Assembly (NCBI GenBank): GCA_963816925.1
Contig: CAWFMY010000009.1
Coordinates: forward strand, 186,001 to 250,000
DNA from: CAIWHR01 sp963816925
GTDB lineage: Bacteria > Pseudomonadota > Gammaproteobacteria > Burkholderiales > Casimicrobiaceae
Direction: 5' to 3'
DNA length: 64,000 bases
This document shows, piece after piece, positions 10,708 to 18,136 of this stretch (position 1 is its first letter; the number at the start of each line of letters is the position of its first letter). A program made the position numbers and the translations under genes. The notes beneath the pieces were generated by a model, which did no database searches, had not been told where the DNA came from, and worked only from the letters and a program-made list of their open reading frames with translations.

Positions 10708-10721
10708 TTGATTATTGTCAA
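10708..10721. promoter_or_regulatory. FNR/Anr-like palindrome (TTGAT-TATT-GTCAA)
   Basis: The sequence matches the FNR consensus TTGAT-N4-ATCAA at 9 of 10 defined positions. It sits inside a strikingly AT-rich 40-bp island (about 10681-10721) in otherwise GC-rich DNA, about 60 bp upstream of the -10 of the following reductase gene, a spacing suited to class I activation. Confidence 0.5.
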
Positions 10722-10753
10722 CACTGCCGGCTGTCGGAAAGGCCCATTCGAGG

Positions 10754-10781
10754 TTGTGCGGCGCACCAATATGACTATAAT
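10754..10781 (+). promoter_or_regulatory. Sigma-70-type promoter for the FabG-like reductase
   Basis: A perfect TATAAT (10776-10781) is preceded at 16 bp by TTGTGC (10754-10759), a weak -35. The expected start near 10788 leaves a leader of about 50 bases before the ATG at 10837. The weak -35 is consistent with activator dependence on the FNR-like site upstream. Confidence 0.6.
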
Positions 10782-10836
10782 GTGACTCATCGACCCGGCG
10801 CCTGCCGGGTTCCGCATATTCGGGGAGTCAACAAGC

Positions 10837-11577
10837 ATGCGTCTGATGGACAAGGTCTCGATCATCACGGGCGCCGGCTCCGGCATCGGCCACGCCACCG
10901 CGGTCAAGTTTGCCCGGGAGGGCGCCAAGGTGGCGGTTTGCGACATCAACGAGCAGTCCGCGCAGGACGTCGCCCGGGAAATCCGCGACAGCGGCGGCGA
11001 GGCGATCGCTTTCGGCATCGACGTCACCCGGAAGGAAAGCATCGCGCGGATGGTCGAGGGCGTCATGGCGAAGTGGGGCCGCATCGACACGCTGGTCAAC
11101 AACGCCGGCATCGTCCAGGACGCGCAGCTGAAGAAGATGACCGACGACCAGTTCGACGCCGTGATCGACGTCAACCTGAAGGGCGTCTACAACTGCACGA
11201 AGGCGGTCGTCGACATCATGCTGGAGCAGCACTCGGGCTGCATCCTCAACGCGTCGTCGATCGTCGGGCTCTACGGCAACTTCGGCCAGACCAACTATGC
11301 CGCGAGCAAGTTCGCGGTGATCGGGATGATGAAGACGTGGGCGCGCGAGCTCGGGAAGAAGGGCATCCGCTCCAACGCGATCTGCCCCGGATTCATCGAG
11401 ACGCCGATATTGAAGCAGATGCCGCAAAAGGTCGTCCAGATGATGGAGGACAAGGTGCCGATGGGCCGGCTCGGCCGTCCCGAGGAGATCGCGAACACGT
11501 ACGCGTGGCTCGCCTCCGACGAAGCGTCCTACATCAATGGCGCGGTGATCGAGGTCTCGGGCGGCAGCACGCTCTGA
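10837..11577 (+). CDS. SDR-family NAD(P)-dependent oxidoreductase, FabG-like
   Basis: A cytoplasmic short-chain dehydrogenase/reductase of 246 residues. The Rossmann nucleotide motif TGAGSGIG is at about residues 12-19, NNAG follows at about 89, and the catalytic triad is present as Ser (NASSIVG), then Tyr and Lys in TNYAASK. Related proteins are annotated as 3-oxoacyl-ACP reductase or as 3-hydroxyacyl/acetoacetyl-CoA reductase; the substrate cannot be decided from sequence. It is a single-gene unit with its own promoter and an FNR-like box. A second SDR in the window (phbB) is a much better match to acetoacetyl-CoA reductase. Confidence 0.85.
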   Translation: MRLMDKVSIITGAGSGIGHATAVKFAREGAKVAVCDINEQSAQDVAREIRDSGGEAIAFGIDVTRKESIARMVEGVMAKWGRIDTLVNNAGIVQDAQLKKMTDDQFDAVIDVNLKGVYNCTKAVVDIMLEQHSGCILNASSIVGLYGNFGQTNYAASKFAVIGMMKTWARELGKKGIRSNAICPGFIETPILKQMPQKVVQMMEDKVPMGRLGRPEEIANTYAWLASDEASYINGAVIEVSGGSTL

Positions 11578-11714
11578 CACGGTTTCCGAAGCCCCTGCGC
11601 TCCCGGCCGCGGCCGGTTTCGGGCGCGCCGGTTCTTCTCTCGTCCGTTCGTCAGGCTTGAGCCGACCCCGCGCTTGCCTGTAGCATCAGAGGATTCCGTT
11701 TACGGGATAGCGCC

Positions 11715-12275
11715 GTGTCTCCCACACCTTTCGTCGCAGCGGCCTTCGCCGCCATGCTCGCCTCGTTCGCGCCGACCGCCAACGCCGAAACCATCGGCGG
11801 CAACCCCGGCCCCGCGTACAACTACATCTGCCCGGACGCCGACGGCATGCCGGCGCTCGACTGCTACTTCGACGCGGTCGGGCACCTCTACACGATGTGC
11901 AAGCACGTGAAGAGCATCGAGATCATCGAATTCGGGTACGAGAAGTCGACCGAAGGAACCAATGGCGCCAAGAGCGAGTACTGCGTCACGAAGCAGAAGC
12001 TCAACATGACGAAGCCGTACCAGGGGGCGTTGAAGGACGCGGCGATTTCGAAGCAGGCGGTCGAGGACATGCGGAGCCTGCAGGAATACTGGCTCAAGGC
12101 GATGGCCAGCCTTGCCTGGCAGGCGGGCGAGTCGGATGCCGACTACAAGGCCCGCACGCTCGAGCCCTACGACCGGTTCAAGGAGCGCATCGCCGGGATC
12201 AAGGAGATCCTGGCGATCGTGAAGTCACACACGACGCCGGCGGCGCCGGCCAAGGGCGCGAAGGCGAAGCACTGA
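11715..12275 (+). CDS. Secreted hypothetical protein
   Basis: A 186-residue protein starting at a GTG. The N-terminus is a clean Sec signal peptide (SPTPFVAAAFAAMLASFAPTANA, cleavage before ETIGG). The mature part contains four cysteines within about the first 80 residues (YICPDADG, LDCYFD, YTMCKHV, EYCVTKQ), suggesting two disulfides in the periplasm, then a helical charged region ending in a lysine/alanine tail (AKGAKAKH). I do not recognise the family. The 3' end overlaps the likely start of the helicase gene, so the two may be co-transcribed. Confidence 0.7.
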   Translation: MSPTPFVAAAFAAMLASFAPTANAETIGGNPGPAYNYICPDADGMPALDCYFDAVGHLYTMCKHVKSIEIIEFGYEKSTEGTNGAKSEYCVTKQKLNMTKPYQGALKDAAISKQAVEDMRSLQEYWLKAMASLAWQAGESDADYKARTLEPYDRFKERIAGIKEILAIVKSHTTPAAPAKGAKAKH

Positions 12276-14277
12276 GCGACGTCGCCCTCGCCGATCCCGC
12301 GGACAGCGCATCCGCGAATGCCGATCCGGCGCTCGCCGCCATCTTCAGCGAAGGCGGCGCGCTCGCCCGGACGCTGCCCGGATTCCGCTTCCGCCCGCAG
12401 CAGCTCGAGATGGCCGACGCGGTCGCGCGCGCGATCGCCGAGCGGACGCCCGCTGCTCGCCGAAGCCGGCACGGGCACCGGCAAGACGTTCGCGTACCTC
12501 GTCCCCGCGCTGCTCTACGGCGGCAAGGTCATCGTTTCCACGGGCACCAAGACGCTGCAGGATCAGCTGTTCCAGCGCGACCTGCCGCAGGTCCGCGGCG
12601 CGCTGGGCGTGCCGGTGACGCTGGCGCTCCTCAAGGGGCGCGCCAACTACGTGTGCCATCACCATCTCGAACAGGCCGCAACCGAGGGCCGGCTGCCGTC
12701 GCGCGAGGACGCCCGCCATCTGCCGAAGATCATCGCGTTCTCCCGCGCGAGCGAGACCGGCGACCGCGGCGAGCTCGCCGATGTTCCGGAGAACGCGACG
12801 ATCTGGCCGCTGGTCACGTCGACCCGCGACAACTGCCTCGGCAGCAACTGTGCGTTCCACGGCGACTGCTTCGTACTCAAGGCGCGAAAGGCCGCGCTGG
12901 ACGCCGACGTCGTCGTGATCAACCATCACCTCTTCTTCGCCGACGTGATGCTGCGCGACGAGGGCCTCTCGGAGCTCCTGCCCGCGTGCAACACGGTGAT
13001 CCTCGACGAGGCCCACCAGCTCCCCGACACCGCGACGCTCTTCTTCGGCGAGCAGGTGACCGCGGGGCAGCTCGCCGAGCTCGCGCGCGACGCCGAAGTC
13101 GCCGCGCGCACCAGCGCCCGCGAAGTGACGGGGCTCCCCGACGCGGCGGCCGACATCGGTCCCGCCATCCGCCGTTTGCGCCTCGTGCTCGGCGACACGC
13201 CGGGCAAGCTGGCGCAGCGCATGGCGGCGGAGCGCGACGGACTTCACGACGGAACTCGACGCCCTCGCCGCCGCGCTCGACCGCCTCGCCGCGGAACTGG
13301 CGCGCATCGCCGAGCGCAGCGAGGATCTCGACAACTGCGCGCGTCGCGCGACCGAAGCCGCCGCGGCGCTCGCCCGCTGGCAAGACGGCCTGCGCGAAGG
13401 CGCGTCCGATGCCGACGGCGACGTGCCGGCATGGATCCGCTGGGTCGACGTGACGGCGCAAGGCTGGCAGCTCCACGCGTCGCCGCTGTCGATCGCCGAC
13501 GTGTTCGCGAAGCAGGTCGCCGAGTCGGGCCGCGCGTGGATCTTCACCTCCGCCACGCTCGCCGTGGGCCGCGATTTCTCGCTCTACCAGCGCGAGCTGG
13601 GGCTCGCCGACGCGCGCACCGGCAGCTGGGATTCGCCGTTCGACTACGACGCGCAGGCGCTGCTCTACGTGCCGCGCGATTTGCCGCTCCCCAATTCGCG
13701 CGAGCACACCGAGGCCGTCGTCGCCGCCGCGCTCCCGGTGCTGAAGGCGAGCGGCGGCCGCGCCTTCCTGCTGTTCACGACGCTGCGCGCGCTCAGCGTC
13801 GCGCGCGACCTCCTGGCCGAGGCCATCGCGCGGGACGGGCTCGGCTGGCCGCTGCTCGTGCAGGGCGACGGTTCGCGCAGCGAGCTGCTCACGCGTTTTC
13901 GCGAGCTCGGCAACGCGGTCCTGCTCGGGAGCGCGAGCTTCCGCGAAGGTGTCGACGTGCCGGGCGATGCGCTGTCGGTCGTCGTGATCGACAAGCTGCC
14001 GTTCGCGCCGCCCGACGATCCGCTGCTCGCGGCGCGGCTCGAGGCGCTGCGCGCCGCGGGCGGCAATCCGTTCTTCGACGTTCAGGTGCCGCAGGCGGCG
14101 ATCGCGCTGAAGCAGGGCGCCGGCCGCCTGATTCGCACCGAGACGGACCGCGGCGTGCTGATGATCTGCGACCCGCGGCTCATCGACAAGGCGTATGGCC
14201 GGCGGATCTGGAAAAGCCTGCCGCCGATGCGGCGCACGCGCGAGATCGCCGAGGTGGAGGCGTTCTTTGCGCGCTAG
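12272..14277 (+). CDS. ATP-dependent DNA helicase, DinG/YoaA family, two frame breaks
   Basis: A superfamily 2, XPD-like 5'-to-3' helicase of about 667 residues, expected to carry an iron-sulphur cluster. It shows Walker A EAGTGTGKT, motif Ia (STGTKTLQDQL), four candidate cluster cysteines (YVCHHH, DNCLGSNC, GDCFV), the DEAH box in VILDEAHQLPD, TSATL, and the C-terminal QGAGRLIRTETDRG. Extra bases near 12452 (just before Walker A) and near 13238 split it into three frames. No ATG or GTG precedes the first family-like text; a CTG at 12272 overlapping the previous stop (CTGAGC) is the best candidate start, and an undetected error there is possible. Confidence 0.88.
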
Positions 14278-14303
14278 CTCGGCTGCGAAGGAACGGACGC
14301 TCT

Positions 14304-14551
14304 CGCCGCTCGCGCCTCGGCCTCCGCACTGATTAGTTGAATCGAGGCGCCGTTTGGGTCGGCCTCATGCAGTGTTCGCGATTGCTCCGATCCCCTGCGC
14401 GCTCCGCGCTCGGGGCCCCTCTCCGCCGCTCGCGCCTCGGCCTCCGCACTGATTAGTTGAATCGAGGCGCCGTTTGGGTCGGCCTCATGCAGTGTTCGCG
14501 ATTGCTCCGATCCCCTGCGCGCTCCGCGCTCGGGGCCCCTCTCCGCCGCTC
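14304..14551. repeat. 120-bp tandem repeat (2.07 copies) of a dispersed element
   Basis: The block from 14304 recurs exactly at +120 bp: positions 14305-14424 and 14425-14544 are identical, and a third copy begins (GCCGCTC at 14545) before diverging. Each unit starts GCCGCTCGCGCCTCGG, contains CGTTTGGGTCGGCCTCATGC and GATTGCTCCGATCCCC, and ends in GGGGCCCC plus CTCTCC. It fills the gap between the convergent helicase and bamD genes. A diverged, longer copy lies in the opposite orientation at 61351-61536, so this is a dispersed family and not a local duplication only. Arginine/serine-rich reading frames across it are spurious. Confidence 0.9.
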
Positions 14552-14559
14552 ACACTGCT

Positions 14560-15405
14560 CTACCAGAATCTCCACCAGGGCTTGTCGGACTCGCCGGTCA
14601 CGAACTTGCTCTGCGGAAACGTCTGTTTCAGAACGCGCTGCGCGTCGTCGCGCAACCGCGGCAGCTCGAGCTTGTCGTAGCTTTGCACGAGGACCTCGAG
14701 CGCCTCCTCGTTGGCCGGCGTGCGCGGATAGGTGGTGATCGCCACCTGGGCGCGATTCACCGCGGCGACATAGGCACCACGATTGAAATAGTAGCGCGCG
14801 ACCTTCACCTCGTAGAGCGCGAGCGAATTCGTGAGGTAGCGCATGCGGTCGGCGGAGTCCGGCGCATAGCGGCTGTCCGGGAACTTCGTGATGAGCTCCC
14901 TGAACGCCGCGTACGATTCGCGCATCGCCTTCGGCTCGCGCTCCGACAAGTCGAGCTCGTAGACATAACCGATCAGCCCCTGGTCCTCGCGAAAGTAGAC
15001 GAGACCCTTGAGGTAATACGCGTAGTCCACGTTCGGATGGTTCGGAAAGGTCCGGATGAAACGGTCGGCCTGGGCCACCGCTGCCGCAGTTTCGCCGGCG
15101 CGGTAATTCGCGTACGCGGACTCGAGAATCGCCTGTTGCGCATAGCGGCCGTAAGGGAAGCGCGACTCGAGCGCCTCGAACATCTTGATCGCCTGCGTAT
15201 AATTGCCCTCGGCAAGCGCCCCGTGCGCGATGTTGTACAGTTGGTCGGCGGTGTAGCCGGCGGTCTTGTCCTGCACCTCGGGCAACAGGCCGCAGCCGGC
15301 GAGCGCAAGCGCGAGCCCCACCGCCGCAAGACAGCCGGCCACGCCGCGGCGCGCGCGGACGATCCGGGCCTGCGGAAACGGGGACGGCGACGATGCTGCG
15401 GTCAT
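14560..15405 (-). CDS. bamD: Outer membrane protein assembly factor BamD (ComL)
   Basis: A periplasm-facing outer-membrane lipoprotein that partners BamA in inserting beta-barrel proteins. The 281-residue protein starts at the ATG at 15405 (MTAASSPSP) after an AGGAA ribosome site. It has a lipobox LALAGC, then five TPR-like helix pairs beginning DQLYNIAHGALAEGNYTQAI and including the family-typical RFIRTFPNHPNVDYAYYLKGL and YEVKVARYYFNRGAYVAA. It is divergent from rluD, an arrangement conserved in many proteobacteria, and the two share overlapping promoters. An earlier ATG at 15492 would run into rluD and is rejected. Confidence 0.95.
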   Translation of the reverse strand: MTAASSPSPFPQARIVRARRGVAGCLAAVGLALALAGCGLLPEVQDKTAGYTADQLYNIAHGALAEGNYTQAIKMFEALESRFPYGRYAQQAILESAYANYRAGETAAAVAQADRFIRTFPNHPNVDYAYYLKGLVYFREDQGLIGYVYELDLSEREPKAMRESYAAFRELITKFPDSRYAPDSADRMRYLTNSLALYEVKVARYYFNRGAYVAAVNRAQVAITTYPRTPANEEALEVLVQSYDKLELPRLRDDAQRVLKQTFPQSKFVTGESDKPWWRFW

Positions 15406-15436
15406 GCGGTTCCTGATGTTCCGAAAAATCGCGGCA

Positions 15437-15444
15437 ATTATAAC
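15437..15444. promoter_or_regulatory. Overlapping bidirectional -10 elements between bamD and rluD
   Basis: The 8-bp core ATTATAAC reads TATAAC on the plus strand (15439-15444, toward rluD) and TATAAT on the minus strand (15442-15437, toward bamD). The rluD GTG is only 8 bases downstream, which implies a leaderless rluD transcript; bamD would have a leader of about 25 bases with a ribosome site. The two directions cannot fire at the same moment. Confidence 0.6.
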
Positions 15445-15452
15445 CGACCCCC

Positions 15453-16433
15453 GTGGCGCGCCCGAATCCTCCTCCGCCGGAAGCATCGGCACCGCCGACT
15501 CCCGGCGAGCCCCGGGCCGAGCTGCCGACGCTGGCGCTGACGCTTGCCCCCGAGGCCGGCGGACAGCGTTTCGACGTCGCGCTCGCGCGCGCGCTGCCGC
15601 AATATTCGCGCAGCCGCCTGCGCATGTGGATCGACGCGGGCCGCGTCACGCTCGACGACCGTGTCGCGGACGCGACGCGGAAGGTATCGGGCGGCGAGCG
15701 CGTGACCGTGCAGGTCGCCGCGGACGAGGACGCCGCCGCGCCCGCGCCGGAAGCGATCGCGCTTTCGATCGTCCACGAAGACGACACGCTGATCGTGCTC
15801 GACAAGCCCGCGGGCCTCGTCGTGCACCCGGGCGCGGGCAACCGCGGCGGCACGCTGCAGAACGCGCTTTTGCACCACGCGCCGCAGCTCGCGTCCGTGC
15901 CGCGCGCGGGAATCGTCCATCGTCTCGACAAGGACACGAGCGGCCTCCTCGTCGTGGCGAAGACGATCACCGCGCAAACGTCCCTGGTGCGGCAGCTCGC
16001 CGCGCGCACCGTGAAGCGGCAGTACCAGGCGCTCGCGGCGGGCGACATCGCGCGCGGCGGCACCGTCGACGCGCCGATCGGCCGCCATCCGACGCGGCGC
16101 ACGACGATGGCGGTCGTCGCGACCGGGAAGCCTGCGCGCACGCATTACGAAGTGGTCGAACGCTTCGGCGTCGCGACCCTCCTCGCCTGCCGGCTGGAGA
16201 CGGGGCGCACGCATCAGATCCGCGTGCATCTCGCGTCCCTCGGCCACCCGCTCGTCGGCGATCCCGCCTATGGAAAGCGCGGCCCGATTGCGTTTGCGCG
16301 GCAGGCGCTGCACGCCGCGCGACTTGGTCTCGTCCACCCGGCGACCGGCAGGGCCTGCGAATGGCACGCCGCGCTTCCCGCGGATATCGTTGCGCTGCTC
16401 GCATCGCTGCGCGATCGGAAGTCGACCGCGTGA
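15453..16433 (+). CDS. rluD: 23S rRNA pseudouridine synthase RluD
   Basis: It isomerises uridines in helix 69 of 23S rRNA (positions 1911, 1915 and 1917 in E. coli) to pseudouridine. The 326-residue protein has an N-terminal S4-like RNA-binding domain (QRFDVALARALPQYSRSRL) and the RluA-family catalytic motif VHRLDKDTSGLLV with the nucleophilic aspartate at residue 159, followed by ETGRTHQIRVH. It starts at GTG (MARPNPPPPE) 8 bases after a -10 hexamer. Its last codons overlap the pgeF start (GTGA), and the rluD-pgeF pairing is widely conserved. Confidence 0.95.
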   Translation: MARPNPPPPEASAPPTPGEPRAELPTLALTLAPEAGGQRFDVALARALPQYSRSRLRMWIDAGRVTLDDRVADATRKVSGGERVTVQVAADEDAAAPAPEAIALSIVHEDDTLIVLDKPAGLVVHPGAGNRGGTLQNALLHHAPQLASVPRAGIVHRLDKDTSGLLVVAKTITAQTSLVRQLAARTVKRQYQALAAGDIARGGTVDAPIGRHPTRRTTMAVVATGKPARTHYEVVERFGVATLLACRLETGRTHQIRVHLASLGHPLVGDPAYGKRGPIAFARQALHAARLGLVHPATGRACEWHAALPADIVALLASLRDRKSTA

Positions 16434-17243
16434 ATCCGGCACCTCTTCCTGCACTTGCGCAACGGATCGCGGCGGCGGGCCTCGATTGGATCGTGCCCGA
16501 TTGGCCGGTGCCCTCCAGCGTGCACGCGCTCATGACGACGCGCCATGGCGGCGTGAGCCGCGGACCGCTCGCGACGATGAACCTCGGGGCGCACGCCGGG
16601 GACACCGACGATGCACTCGCCGAAAATCGACGCCGGCTGCGGAACATCCTGCCCGCCGAACCCCGCTGGCTGTCGCAGGTTCACGGAACGGCCGTGGCAA
16701 TTCAGGGAGCGCAGCGCGATCCGGTTCCGGAAGCCGCGGATGCCGCGATCACGCGTGAACGCGGCGTCGTGTGCGCCGTGCTCGTCGCGGACTGCCTTCC
16801 CGTGTTGTTGGCGGATCGCCATGGCACCGCCGTCGGCGTCGCGCATGCCGGCTGGCGCGGACTCGCGGCGGGTGTTCTCGAACGTACCGTCGCCGCGTTC
16901 GATGACCTTGGCGTGCGCGCCGGCGACCTCGTCGCCTGGCTCGGTCCGGCAATCGGCCCTGCCGCTTTCGAAGTCGGCGCGGAAGTTCGTGCCGCGTTCC
17001 TCGCGCACGATCGCCGTGCCGACGCGCATTTCGCGAGCGGTGCGCCGGAAAAGTGGCACGCGGATCTTCATGGCCTCGCACGTGCAGCGACTCGCCGAAT
17101 GCGGCGTCAGTGCCGTGGGCGGCGGCGGCTTCTGCACGAAGGCGGACGACGCCCGCTTCTACTCGTGGCGGCGCGATCGCGCATGCGGCCGCATGGCGGC
17201 ACTCATCTGGCTCGCGCCGGACACGCCGGCCCCGCACGTATAA
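16430..17243 (+). CDS. pgeF: Peptidoglycan editing factor / multicopper-like oxidoreductase PgeF (YfiH), one frame break
   Basis: A YfiH/DUF152-family protein that in E. coli prevents misincorporation of L-serine into peptidoglycan; related proteins show laccase-like or purine nucleoside activities. Family motifs are LSQVHGTAVA, VLVADCLPVLLADR and GVAHAGWRGLAAGVLE, whose His/Cys residues bind metal. The GTG start overlaps the rluD stop. One extra base near 17080 shifts the frame after DLHGLAR; the true C-terminus (QRLAECGVSAVGGGGFCTKADD) follows to the stop at 17243, giving about 270 residues. The stop codon lies within the TATAAT of the next gene. Confidence 0.9.
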
Positions 17244-17244
17244 T
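17239..17244 (+). promoter_or_regulatory. -10 element (TATAAT) for the ZIP transporter
   Basis: A perfect TATAAT contains the TAA stop codon of pgeF and lies 27 bases before the GTG of the ZIP gene. It gives the transporter its own transcription start even though the genes are in tandem. Confidence 0.55.
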
Positions 17245-17271
17245 CCGGCGCGCGCAACCCTCTCCTCGATC

Positions 17272-18066
17272 GTGAACATCCTCGCCCAAATCGTCATCGC
17301 CGCGCTCGCCGGCGGCGTCGTCGCGACGATCGCGGCGGCCGGCACGCTGGCGCTGCATCAGTCGTGGATCTCTCGGCTTGTTTCGTTTGCGGTCGGCGCG
17401 CTGCTGGGCGCGGTATTCCTCGAACTGCTGCCGCACGCGCTCGAGACAGGCGGCGCCGAGCACGTGATGGTCACGGTCCTGATCGGCCTCCTCGCGTTCT
17501 TCGCGCTGGAAAAGCTCGTGCTCTGGCGCCACGCGCACGGGCACGACCACCACGTCGACGACGCCGACGAAACCGAGCATGAGCACGCGCTGCACGTCCA
17601 CGGCGGCGCCGACCAGGGGCGCTCGGGCCTCATGATCCTGATCGGCACCAGCGTGCACAATCTATGCGACGGCGTCGTGATCGCCGCCGCATTCCTGGCC
17701 GACACCAAGCTTGGCGTGGCGGCGACGGTGGCCATCGTCGCCCACGCGGTGCCGCAGCAGGTCGGCGATTTCGCGGTGCTCGTCCACTCCGGATACACCC
17801 GCACGCGGGCGTTCACCTACAACGTCGCGGTCGGCGTGGCGACCCTCGTCGGCGCGCTGGCCGGATACCTCGCGTTTGCCGACATGCAGCAGATGCTGCC
17901 GACGGTCCTCGCAATCGCCGCGGCGAGCCTCCTGTACGTCGCGGTCGCCGACCTCATTCCCAGCCTGCACCGGCGGCCCGAACCGCTCGAAACGGTGCGG
18001 CAGCTCACGCTGATCGGGCTCGGCGTCGGCGTCATCGCCGTCGCGCACGCTTTGCTCGCGCATTGA
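17272..18066 (+). CDS. ZIP family divalent metal transporter
   Basis: An inner-membrane metal importer, 264 residues from the GTG at 17272 (NILAQIVIAALAGG). It has about eight hydrophobic segments and a histidine/acid-rich loop between segments 3 and 4 (HAHGHDHHVDDADETEHEHALH, about residues 85-107), typical of ZIP metal sensing loops. The conserved transport motifs are present: LIGTSVHNLCDGVVIAAAF in segment 4 and AHAVPQQVGDFAVL in segment 5, where the His and Gln/Glu residues line the metal path. Zinc is the most likely substrate, but ZIPs vary. It has its own -10 hexamer. Confidence 0.9.
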   Translation: MNILAQIVIAALAGGVVATIAAAGTLALHQSWISRLVSFAVGALLGAVFLELLPHALETGGAEHVMVTVLIGLLAFFALEKLVLWRHAHGHDHHVDDADETEHEHALHVHGGADQGRSGLMILIGTSVHNLCDGVVIAAAFLADTKLGVAATVAIVAHAVPQQVGDFAVLVHSGYTRTRAFTYNVAVGVATLVGALAGYLAFADMQQMLPTVLAIAAASLLYVAVADLIPSLHRRPEPLETVRQLTLIGLGVGVIAVAHALLAH

Positions 18067-18136
18067 ATTCGCATGCGCCGCACCGCTGTCGCCGGCGCGT
18101 GCGCCGCGTTACCATCGCTCTTTTGCGAGCTGCCCG

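Noticed and set aside
10681..10730. AT-rich island as a phage attachment site or small origin
   Set aside because: No tRNA end, integrase or repeated iterons nearby; it is explained by an FNR-like box and promoter-upstream DNA.
14304..14551. CRISPR-like array
   Set aside because: There are only two long identical units with no unique spacers, no short palindromic repeat and no cas genes.
14457..14738. Plus-strand frame across the second repeat unit and the end of bamD
   Set aside because: It is made of repeat sequence plus antisense bamD; it has no ribosome site and no family resemblance.
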